Source: an uncultured Psychroserpens sp. (lineage in GTDB: Bacteria; Bacteroidota; Bacteroidia; Flavobacteriales; Flavobacteriaceae). Taken from it: DNA of 64,000 bases. The notes under the pieces are model-generated. The model had not been told where the DNA came from, searched no databases, and saw only the letters and a program-made list of their open reading frames with translations. Made by a program: the position numbers and the translations under genes. This document shows, in pieces, positions 1-6,895 of this stretch (position 1 is the first letter of the stretch; each line of letters opens with the position of its first letter). The stretch lies in the NCBI RefSeq assembly GCF_947492715.1, contig NZ_CANLNS010000001.1:372001-436000 (forward strand), given 5' to 3'.

Positions 1-599
1 AATTTATTTAATGATTTAGCATATGTATCATTTAAGTTTTCTAACAATTCATTTACATCATCATACTTATCAAATACATTTTGAAGTTCAAACTTCCCTG
101 CTTTAAATAAATCTACAATTTTTGTAAAATATACATAGAGTCCCTTAGTACTTTTAAAGTTAGCTTTGTCTTTAGTGTATACCTCATCGAATGCACTGTA
201 AATCTGCATATCATCAAGACCTAAATCTTTTCTATTTTCGTATTGCATTAATGCTTTTTCCTCTAATACTTTCCCTAACGGGTATTTACTAGAAAAAAGC
301 TCAGCTCCTTTATCTAAAAGCGCCATATAATCATTAATGAAATCTTTTTTCTCCTGCCCGCTTGAATTTTTGATTTTATGAGCTAAAATCTTTTCTCCTC
401 GCTTGTATATAGCAATATTAAACTTTGGACACTTGTTTCTAACATTCATCCATGGTTCATAAGCTTCGTCATACTTTTTACTTTTAACGTAGTCATTAAA
501 CAACGTCAAGTTTAGCATACATTCTTCGTCTTGCTGTGCAAACCCAAAGTTTGTCGCCATAAACAAAGCTGCTATTATAAGTGTTATTTTCGTTTTCAT
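1..599 (-). CDS. Secreted protein of TPR-like character, 3' end beyond the window
   Basis: The frame is open from an ATG at 599 to the window edge, about 199 residues, so the C-terminus is missing. The first 21 residues (MKTKITLIIAALFMATNFGFA) form a Sec signal peptide. The mature part is lysine-rich and helical, with segments such as NDYVKSKKYDEAYEPW and FINDYMALLDKGAELF that resemble tetratricopeptide helices. In flavobacteria a TPR-containing periplasmic protein commonly follows coaX and an OmpP1-like barrel, and that order is seen here. It probably belongs to the same minus-strand operon, 17 bp after the barrel gene. Function is unknown. The family assignment is by appearance and gene order only. 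Confidence 0.75.
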   Translation of the reverse strand, partial: MKTKITLIIAALFMATNFGFAQQDEECMLNLTLFNDYVKSKKYDEAYEPWMNVRNKCPKFNIAIYKRGEKILAHKIKNSSGQEKKDFINDYMALLDKGAELFSSKYPLGKVLEEKALMQYENRKDLGLDDMQIYSAFDEVYTKDKANFKSTKGLYVYFTKIVDLFKAGKFELQNVFDKYDDVNELLENLNDTYAKSLNK

Positions 600-616
600 C
601 TTCTATTATATTTACG

Positions 617-1921
617 TTAGTTATATTTTCTCTTTTGAAACCATCTATCGTTTAAAGACAGACTTATATTAATATTGAAAAAGTTCTCTTGAATCAAATT
701 TTGGTTTGTTGTTCCTCGTCGTCCGAACTCAAAACCAAGGTTAGCATTTGAAAACACATTTCCAACTGGTAGTCCTACTCCAAAAGACATGCCAAACTCA
801 TTAATAGTTTCATTATTAATTTCTAAACCAGTATTCTCAAAACGGAAACCAGCCCTGTAGGTTACTCGTTTCCAATAATTTGAAAACGATGTATAATCTG
901 GGATATAAAAGCCACCAACAGAAATAGTTGAAGCGTTTACAAAATTAGCATTTTCTATTGAAACTATAGGGTTTGAAAATTCGCTTGTGTTTTGACGGGT
1001 ATACTCTGCACCTGCAAACCAGCGTCTTGGCTCTCCAATACCAGCTCCAAATGAAAAACGTGAAGGCAAGGTCAAATCTGTTCTCGCTAGCCCTTGAGAG
1101 GCTAAATCGCCTTCAATTTCATTAAGCACAAACTCTTGTCCGTTGGTTTGATTAATTATAATAGTTGCAAAAGTTCTTTGATTTCTTGATGACAAATCAC
1201 TCTTAGGAGAATAAGTTAATCCAGTTTGAAGTTCTAACTTTTCATTAATCATGGTTTTATAAGTTAAACCAATATTAAAATTAAGACCGCTTAAATCTGA
1301 CCGATTACTTTCTCTCGTTTGATATTGAACAAGGTTTCCGTCTTCGTCATATGCAAACTGAATTACACTGTTTTGGATATTTCCGAAGTTATAATTAGCA
1401 TCGATACCCAAACTTAGTTTATCTGTAATTTGATAGCCCAAACCAAAGAAAGCGCGATTAACACCACCTTCTCCTCGGTATCTGTTTTCAAGTACATCAG
1501 CGTTTCTATCTTCTAATTTATAACCTACAGAAGTGTAAGGCACCAATCCAAAACCAAAACCAAATTTACCAACAGGTATAGATAAGGCTAAATAATCAAA
1601 GGTTGTAGCATTCACTTTTGATTCTCCAGAATTAGCTTTTAGCGTAGTACTATTATGACCCGCTCCTACAGAAAATTTTATTGGTCTACTTTCTTCATTC
1701 CAAAGTTTAAGATTTGCACCAGCATATGCTGCCGGGTTTCTAAGGTTCACATGTATACTATCTGTATAAATGCTCAATCCTCCCATACTTCTATTTTCAA
1801 CCGTTCCTTTGAATTTCAAACTTCCAATTCCGTAGAACGAATATGGAGACGCTGTACCTTCTTGCCCATAAGATTGTAGTGCAAAAAAAGCGATTAAAAC
1901 TATTACAAGTTTTTTTATCAT
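617..1921 (-). CDS. Outer-membrane beta-barrel protein (OmpP1/FadL-like)
   Basis: This 434-residue protein has a signal peptide (MIKKLVIVLIAFFALQSYGQ) and then alternating aromatic/glycine strands typical of an outer-membrane barrel. Examples are FGFGFGLVPYTSVGY, LSLGIDANYNFG and the terminal FFNINISLSLNDRWF. The N-terminal ASPYSFYGIGSLKFKGTVENRSMGGLS segment resembles the plug region of FadL-like barrels (small hydrophobic ligand import). Its ATG overlaps the coaX stop by one base (TAATG), so the two are translationally coupled. The substrate cannot be read from sequence. The barrel call is secure; the FadL link is a resemblance. Confidence 0.8.
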   Translation of the reverse strand: MIKKLVIVLIAFFALQSYGQEGTASPYSFYGIGSLKFKGTVENRSMGGLSIYTDSIHVNLRNPAAYAGANLKLWNEESRPIKFSVGAGHNSTTLKANSGESKVNATTFDYLALSIPVGKFGFGFGLVPYTSVGYKLEDRNADVLENRYRGEGGVNRAFFGLGYQITDKLSLGIDANYNFGNIQNSVIQFAYDEDGNLVQYQTRESNRSDLSGLNFNIGLTYKTMINEKLELQTGLTYSPKSDLSSRNQRTFATIIINQTNGQEFVLNEIEGDLASQGLARTDLTLPSRFSFGAGIGEPRRWFAGAEYTRQNTSEFSNPIVSIENANFVNASTISVGGFYIPDYTSFSNYWKRVTYRAGFRFENTGLEINNETINEFGMSFGVGLPVGNVFSNANLGFEFGRRGTTNQNLIQENFFNINISLSLNDRWFQKRKYN

Positions 1922-2649
1922 TATTTCGTATTATATTCTAAAATAAAATTCAAACCTTCTAAAAGAAAATTTGAGTTGGCAAATATGCTATTTTTTAATT
2001 GGTTTGACAAGAATTTGGTATCTCCTCCTGTTAAAATAACTGTTAAATCTGAATATTCTTTAACATAATCATCAATTACACCATCAATTTCTTTCAAAAC
2101 TCCAAAAACAACGCCCGAGTGAATTGAATTTTCCGTTGAATCCCCTAAAATGTTCTGAGGCATCTTGGTCTCCAATAACGGTAAATTTGCCGTTAAATTA
2201 TTTAATGTTCGATATCTCAATCTAATTCCTGGAGAAATAGCACCTCCTAAATATTCATTTTTAGTATTTATAAAATCGTAGGTAATACAAGTTCCTGCAT
2301 CTATTATCAACACATTATGATCTGGAAATTGCTCTACAGATGCACTAACCAATGCTATACGATCTACACCAAGTGTTTTAGGCGTAGCATATAGGTTTTT
2401 AAAGGGTAACTTGAGATTATGAGACAGTTCTAAAACGCGTATGTTGTCTTTTAAAGACTTTAGGTGTGCATTGTTTAATCTTCCTACTGAAGATACAATA
2501 GCCTGATTGACCTGAGGGTGATCTTTAATCACTTCCAAGACCATGCTCTCGAAATCGTTTAGCTCACCAACCACCTTCTCTTTTAGCTTGCCTTGATTGT
2601 AAATTGCAAACTTGACATAGGTGTTACCAACGTCAATAATTAAATTCAT
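1921..2649 (-). CDS. coaX: Type III pantothenate kinase
   Basis: CoaX phosphorylates pantothenate at the first step of coenzyme A synthesis in the cytosol. The 242-residue length is normal for the family. Visible ASKHA-fold motifs are the N-terminal phosphate loop DVGNTYVKFA (residues 6-15), the pantothenate-site segment TLGVDRIALV, the second phosphate motif IIDAGTCITYDF, GGAISPGIRLR, and LTGGDT near the C-terminus. The ATG at 2649 gives the motif at the expected distance. It is the first gene of a minus-strand operon with the barrel gene at 617. The upstream 190 bp also holds the divergent tRNA promoter. Confidence 0.95.
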   Translation of the reverse strand: MNLIIDVGNTYVKFAIYNQGKLKEKVVGELNDFESMVLEVIKDHPQVNQAIVSSVGRLNNAHLKSLKDNIRVLELSHNLKLPFKNLYATPKTLGVDRIALVSASVEQFPDHNVLIIDAGTCITYDFINTKNEYLGGAISPGIRLRYRTLNNLTANLPLLETKMPQNILGDSTENSIHSGVVFGVLKEIDGVIDDYVKEYSDLTVILTGGDTKFLSNQLKNSIFANSNFLLEGLNFILEYNTK

Positions 2650-2788
2650 ACGTGTTTTAAAAGGGTTAAAACTACAAAATGAAGATACATTTTAGGGTAG
2701 TAATTAACCAAATTATAACATTATTTTGGTTGAAATCAACAATTTGCGGTATGAAACAAATAATAAGTTTAAATTTTTGTTGTTTCTT

Positions 2789-2819
2789 TTTGTGAATATT
2801 AAAAATGAGTCTATATTTG
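2789..2819 (+). promoter_or_regulatory. Bacteroidota-type promoter of the tRNA-Phe gene
   Basis: TTTG at 2789-2792, a 19-base spacer and TATATTTG at 2812-2819 match the Bacteroidota primary sigma consensus (TTTG-N19-TAnnTTTG) exactly. The predicted transcript would start near 2826, about 15 bases before the tRNA. Confidence 0.85.
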
Positions 2820-2840
2820 CACTCGCAATTTTATGCAATT

Positions 2841-2916
2841 GGTGCCTTAGCTCAGTTGGTAGAGCAAAGGACTGAAAATCCTTGTGTCCCTGGTTCGATT
2901 CCTGGAGGCACCACCA
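2841..2916 (+). tRNA. tRNA-Phe (anticodon GAA), CCA encoded
   Basis: All four arms fold. The acceptor GGTGCCT pairs with AGGCACC, the D-arm is GCTCAGTTGGTAGAGC, the anticodon stem AAGGA/TCCTT encloses loop CTGAAAA (anticodon GAA), and the T-arm is CCTGG-TTCGATT-CCTGG. The discriminator is A at 2913 and the 3' CCA at 2914-2916 is encoded. It reads phenylalanine UUU/UUC codons. It is a single-gene transcript with its own promoter and terminator. Confidence 0.98.
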
Positions 2917-2918
2917 TC

Positions 2919-2947
2919 AAAAACCCGATTCAAATGAATCGGGTTTT
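2919..2947. terminator. Rho-independent terminator after tRNA-Phe, probably bidirectional
   Basis: A perfect stem AAACCCGATT / AATCGGGTTT encloses a 6-base loop and is followed by a T-run. A-rich sequence on the other side means it can also end the minus-strand nap operon, whose last small gene stops at 3002. Confidence 0.9.
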
Positions 2948-3001
2948 TTGGTTTTTATAATTCTAGATAAATTCCGTAGATATATTTAGAGGGTTCTCAG
3001 T

Positions 3002-3142
3002 TTACTTAAAATCTTCGTCTTCAGGGTCTTCTTTCGAAAAAAGAGTTTCGGCAGGTATACCAAATATTTTAACTCCTTTTGGAAAAAAATAGGCCCATGC
3101 AATCAAAACGACGATAACAACAATAATGATAATCACTTTCAT
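3002..3142 (-). CDS. Small single-pass membrane protein (46 aa) at the end of the nap operon
   Basis: An ATG at 3142 opens a 46-codon frame ending in TAA at 3002-3004. The product starts MKVIIIIVVIVVLIAWAYFF, one strongly hydrophobic helix, and continues with a short soluble tail ending EDPEDEDFK. It begins 70 bp after the NrfD-type gene in the same direction and ends before the shared terminator at 2919-2947. I do not recognise a family. NapE and other Nap accessory peptides are of similar size and topology, but there is no sequence match I can defend. It may be a small subunit of the neighbouring quinol dehydrogenase or simply a conserved flavobacterial peptide. Confidence 0.6.
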   Translation of the reverse strand: MKVIIIIVVIVVLIAWAYFFPKGVKIFGIPAETLFSKEDPEDEDFK

Positions 3143-3212
3143 ATACTATAAGTCAGACATTATATGAAAATGTTACAACCTGTACAATAAAGATATTCCC
3201 TTTAAAACGGGA

Positions 3213-4436
3213 TTACGCTTTCTTTTTATACCTCAACTCTCCTGTTTCAATTTTAATAGCAGTTCTGGCTAAAATTGTAAATACAAAAGCGCCCATTGCC
3301 CAAATCCCAATGGTTACTCCAATTTCAATACCAGTAGGTGTATATTCAGCAATTTTTCCGTAGGGTCCAGGTATAAATCCAGGCACAATTAAACCAAATC
3401 CTTTTTCAATCCAAATGGCTACAAATAACAGGAAGCATGCAAAAAACAAGATCTTAAAGTTATTTCTAAGTTTGTGAAAGGTAAGAATAACTGTTGCCAA
3501 TACATTCATGGATATTGCAGTCCATATCCAAGGTAACAATGCCGTTTTTCCATCCAAGCCAAAAAACAAATAATAGGCACTTTCACTGTGATGTGTTGGC
3601 GCATAGAATTCTTTAAACAATTCTGAAATGAGCATAATTAAGTTAACTTGAGCTGCTACAGTAACTACCATAGCAATTTTTTTAAGGGTTTTATCCTCAA
3701 TTTTAAAAGCAGTATATGTTCTTATAATAGCAAGTACCAAAATAATTAACGCTGGTCCTGCAGCAAAGGCTGAAGCTAAAAATCGCGGACCTAACAACGC
3801 GTTATTCCAAAAGGGTCTTGCTTGTAATCCCTGATATAAAAATGCTGTAACTAGGTGAATTCCAACCGCCCAAAACACGGATAAAATAGCCCCTGGAATA
3901 TAAACGCTTTTTTTAGACTCTTTTCCCTGGTAATGGCGAAAGAGAATATAAAAAGGGATCGTAATATTTAAAAAGAGATAACCGTTCAAAACAATAACAT
4001 CCCAAGTGAGCATGGAGTTAGGAAAATTGAACACGCCAATTCCAGGAATCATATGCCATAATACTGACGGGCCTCCCATATCAGCAACAACAAATGCCAA
4101 ACACATTATTAAGGCTGCAACCGCTAAACCTTCCCCAATTAAAACAGCCTGTTTAAAATCAATGTCCTTTAATACATAAGTTGGCATTACTAGCATAACA
4201 GCCGCTGCGGCAACTCCAACTAAAAATGTGAAATTAGAAATATACAACCCCCAACTTACGCGATCGGTCATACCGGTAACACTTAACCCTTCTTCAAGCT
4301 GAATGGAATAACAATACATACCAATAAGCATAATAAAGGTTAAAAGTGCCATCCATAAATGGTACTTTTTAGATCCGTGAGTCATCACATCTAAACTATC
4401 AATCACTAATCTTTTAAATACTTTAAGTCTTCTCAT
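3213..4436 (-). CDS. NrfD/PsrC-type membrane quinol dehydrogenase subunit
   Basis: This 407-residue integral membrane protein has about ten hydrophobic helices. Features of the NrfD/PsrC family include the early WGLYISNFTFLVGVAAAAVM segment (quinol site region) and LGPRFLASAFAAGPALIIL. The family oxidises or reduces quinones and exchanges electrons with a four-cluster ferredoxin subunit, here encoded immediately upstream. The frame extends up to 4484, but the ATG at 4436 lies 10 bp after the upstream stop and gives the natural cytosolic N-terminus MRRLKVFKRLV. It probably carries electrons from menaquinol to the periplasmic NapA branch in place of NapC or NapGH. That role is inferred from operon context. 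Confidence 0.88.
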   Translation of the reverse strand: MRRLKVFKRLVIDSLDVMTHGSKKYHLWMALLTFIMLIGMYCYSIQLEEGLSVTGMTDRVSWGLYISNFTFLVGVAAAAVMLVMPTYVLKDIDFKQAVLIGEGLAVAALIMCLAFVVADMGGPSVLWHMIPGIGVFNFPNSMLTWDVIVLNGYLFLNITIPFYILFRHYQGKESKKSVYIPGAILSVFWAVGIHLVTAFLYQGLQARPFWNNALLGPRFLASAFAAGPALIILVLAIIRTYTAFKIEDKTLKKIAMVVTVAAQVNLIMLISELFKEFYAPTHHSESAYYLFFGLDGKTALLPWIWTAISMNVLATVILTFHKLRNNFKILFFACFLLFVAIWIEKGFGLIVPGFIPGPYGKIAEYTPTGIEIGVTIGIWAMGAFVFTILARTAIKIETGELRYKKKA

Positions 4437-4446
4437 GATTTGTATT

Positions 4447-5577
4447 TTAATCCATGAAATACCAAAACTTAGGTTCGGTACCAAGATCTTCTTTTAATCT
4501 AAATACTTTTTTATTCTCTAATACCCAACGAATCGTGCTATTTGGATCTAAAAGATTGCCAAAAATGCGAGCGCCGGTTGGACAAGCCTCTACACATGCA
4601 GGGTTTTTACCTTTTCTAGAGCGTTGTACGCAAAACGTACATTTCTCCATGACGCCCTTTTTTCGAAGTCGATTTCCTAAATAGTGTTGGTTTTTGTTGA
4701 TTTCATTTTCTGGAACTTCTGGCTTACTCCAATTAAAGCGACGTCCATCGTAAGGACAGGCAGCCATGCAATATCTACACCCAACACACCAATCATAATC
4801 AATAACAACCAGACCATCATCCTCTCTCCATGTAGCTTGAACTGGGCATACATCTACGCATGGTGGGTTGTCACAATGAAAACATTGAGTTCCCATATAA
4901 AAATGCCCTTCGGCAGGAACTTCATGATAATAATTGTCGTCAGCTTCATTAAAATTAAACCCCTTCCCATCTTTCATTTCATGAATTCTTATGTATTGCA
5001 TTTGAGAACTCCGATCCTGATTATTCTCTTCAACACAAGCATTAACGCAATCCATATACCCTTGACATTTTGAAATATTAAAGGCATATCCAAAAAGCAC
5101 ATCTTCTTCGGCATTTTGGGAAGACATACTAATGGTCTTCCCTGTGCGTAATTGATAAGAACGCACCAACCTATCAACAGTTGCTTTTTTCTCATCGTTA
5201 TTCATGAGTTTATAGTTTCCCTTGAACTGCTCCTCCCAATCTATTTGAGCTTTTTCCTTGGTCTCATCTCCAGCAATAAAACTGCACGATGTATTTACGG
5301 CACCCGCCCCAATTAATAAACTTGCCGTTAGTTTTTTAAATGCGGATCGTCGACTCATTTTAACATCAAAAACTTGATCAAAACCGTCTTTACGCCTTTC
5401 CTCTCCAATAGAGGCATCTACTGCAGCGTCAAAAAACTCTTGTTCGTTTAACTCCTCATTTTTTGGCTTATGCGAATTACAACCTCCAGAAGTCTTCCCA
5501 CATCCACAAGAACCTGAGGTTTGTTTATGTTTGGAATTTAAGTTTAACGAAAACCATTTTTTATTTGTATCACTCAT
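4447..5577 (-). CDS. Four-cluster ferredoxin-like electron transfer subunit (NrfC/DmsB/NapG type), Tat-like signal
   Basis: The protein has 376 residues. Its core shows four Cys clusters of the DmsB/NrfC type: CQGYMDCVNAC, CFHCDNPPCVDVCP, CVGCRYCMAACP and CTFCVQRSRKGKNPACVEACP. Before the core, MSRRSAFKKLTASLLIGAGAV is a twin-arginine-like signal, and it is preceded by an unusually long Cys/Gly-rich N-terminal leader (SGSCGCGKTSGGC). A similar arrangement occurs in the ActB subunit of alternative complex III. It should pass electrons between the NrfD-type quinol subunit and the multihaem cytochromes. It ends 10 bp before nrfD and starts 7 bp after the tetrahaem lipoprotein gene. The exact subfamily (NapG, NrfC or ActB-like) is undecided. 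Confidence 0.85.
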   Translation of the reverse strand: MSDTNKKWFSLNLNSKHKQTSGSCGCGKTSGGCNSHKPKNEELNEQEFFDAAVDASIGEERRKDGFDQVFDVKMSRRSAFKKLTASLLIGAGAVNTSCSFIAGDETKEKAQIDWEEQFKGNYKLMNNDEKKATVDRLVRSYQLRTGKTISMSSQNAEEDVLFGYAFNISKCQGYMDCVNACVEENNQDRSSQMQYIRIHEMKDGKGFNFNEADDNYYHEVPAEGHFYMGTQCFHCDNPPCVDVCPVQATWREDDGLVVIDYDWCVGCRYCMAACPYDGRRFNWSKPEVPENEINKNQHYLGNRLRKKGVMEKCTFCVQRSRKGKNPACVEACPTGARIFGNLLDPNSTIRWVLENKKVFRLKEDLGTEPKFWYFMD

Positions 5578-5583
5578 ACCCGA

Positions 5584-6213
5584 TTATTTTCGTTCATTAA
5601 TTTTTTGCGTATTATATCGTTCTGGCCACTTGGATTCAAAACTTGGAGCATGAGGATTATGACAATTAACGCAAGTCATGGATGCTCTTGGCGAAGCCCA
5701 ACTTTCTATGCGTTTTCCGTGAGCACCTCCAGCCCAATCTTTAAACTGTTTTTGATGACATTGACTACACAATTGATGGCTCAAATCAAAATCGATTTGG
5801 CTTCCAGTTAAACTCTGCAGATAATCCATGTTGTCACCATTATGGCAAGTAACACAATTCATTGTTAGTTGGTTGGCATGACTTAATTTAATGTTCCAAT
5901 GTGCCTTTTTAATAGTCTTGCTTTGTAGTTCATCTAATGGCTTACTATGGCATTCAGTACAGCTATACGACTCTATTTCTTCTTTTCTTTCTGGAATTAA
6001 AAAAGTAAGTCCATTTTCAGTAACTTCAACAGTATTTATATGTTCAATATAGCTTTCAGAAGACGTAGATATACCATGGTAATCCCTGCTCTCTGCCTCT
6101 ATCTTATCAGTAATGCTATGATATTCCTCACCGTGATTCTTACATGAACTCAAACAAAAAAGAATACAGAGTACACCTAATATGTTATATGTAATATACT
6201 TACTCATTGGCAT
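5584..6213 (-). CDS. Tetrahaem c-type cytochrome lipoprotein (cytochrome c3-like)
   Basis: The 209-residue protein carries four CxxCH motifs: CTECH, CVTCH, CSQCH and CVNCH (residues 85-89, 120-124, 149-153, 181-185). A lipobox LSSC around residue 24 follows a hydrophobic leader, so it should be anchored on the periplasmic face of a membrane. The spacing and the additional histidines (SHANQL, DLSHQL, GGAHG) fit bis-His ligated multihaem proteins. It overlaps the end of the NapB-like gene by 14 bp. An in-frame ATG at 6207 is an alternative start. The probable role is electron relay from the Fe-S/NrfD module to NapB-NapA, which is inferred from its place in the operon. Confidence 0.85.
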   Translation of the reverse strand: MPMSKYITYNILGVLCILFCLSSCKNHGEEYHSITDKIEAESRDYHGISTSSESYIEHINTVEVTENGLTFLIPERKEEIESYSCTECHSKPLDELQSKTIKKAHWNIKLSHANQLTMNCVTCHNGDNMDYLQSLTGSQIDFDLSHQLCSQCHQKQFKDWAGGAHGKRIESWASPRASMTCVNCHNPHAPSFESKWPERYNTQKINERK

Positions 6214-6895
6214 TTGATCTTTTAAATATTCCTATATCCTCTATTACTTTATTATTTAAAACATGGCACTGGCGACAATTTATACGTTCAGGATGTGTTA
6301 CTCTAATCTCTTTTGGAGCGCTTGGCCCTGCATGACAAGACAAGCAATTCTCTCGCATTTGCAATTGATGTGGAATTACAGGCGGACTTCCTTCTAAGGC
6401 ATTGTTTGTTCCAGCAGAGGGCACCGTTCCTCTCATAAACTGCGTTTCTTTAAACAATATTTGGGTTTTTTGAGGCACATGACATTGACGACAATTAACC
6501 ATTTCTGGATGAGGTGTCACTGGTGCATAGGCTTTAAACTTTTCAGTAAAACCTCCATTTCCGTGACATTTTAAACAGCTGTTTTCGCCCATATTTCGAT
6601 CATCTTCTACCTCATGCGGAATTGAAGGTGGCGCTCCATAAAAGGCCCTATTTTCGTAGTAGGTTTTTAGAGATCGTTGATGCGCTTCATCAATTGGCAT
6701 ATTGGCATAATCTAGAGCATACTTTGATCTCTCAAACACGCCCATTTCCGAAGCAACAACTGGAAGTTCCTTATTAGCATTGATAGGAATATAGGCTTCC
6801 TCTTTGCCTTGAAAGTAGCTATAGTTCCAAACCCAAATAAAGGCTATAAATAACAAAACAAATAACGCTATAATACCAAGTCGTTTTTTCATCAC
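6200..6895 (-). CDS. napB: Tetrahaem NapB-like cytochrome c made of two NapB-type repeats
   Basis: The 231-residue protein starts with one uncleaved-looking membrane helix (LGIIALFVLLFIAFIWVW). It then holds four CxxCH motifs at residues 107-111, 135-139, 184-188 and 207-211. Two copies of a NapB-type unit can be seen: PPSIPH...CLKCH...PHPEMVNCRQCHVPQ and PPVIPH...CLSCH...THPERINCRQCHV. Classical NapB has one such unit with two haems and is soluble, so this appears to be a duplicated, anchored form. It sits directly after napA (one-base gap) and should deliver electrons to NapA. The gene symbol is used by function; orthology to proteobacterial napB covers only the dihaem unit. Confidence 0.82.
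   Translation of the reverse strand: MMKKRLGIIALFVLLFIAFIWVWNYSYFQGKEEAYIPINANKELPVVASEMGVFERSKYALDYANMPIDEAHQRSLKTYYENRAFYGAPPSIPHEVEDDRNMGENSCLKCHGNGGFTEKFKAYAPVTPHPEMVNCRQCHVPQKTQILFKETQFMRGTVPSAGTNNALEGSPPVIPHQLQMRENCLSCHAGPSAPKEIRVTHPERINCRQCHVLNNKVIEDIGIFKRSNANE

Noticed and set aside
2706-2731. AACCAAA / TTTGGTT inverted repeat with a 12-base spacer upstream of coaX
   Set aside because: The arms are short and AT-rich, no second copy was noticed in the window, and no regulator is nearby.
4684-5073. 129-codon plus-strand open frame
   Set aside because: It is antisense to the four-cluster ferredoxin gene, whose Cys motifs prove the minus-strand reading.
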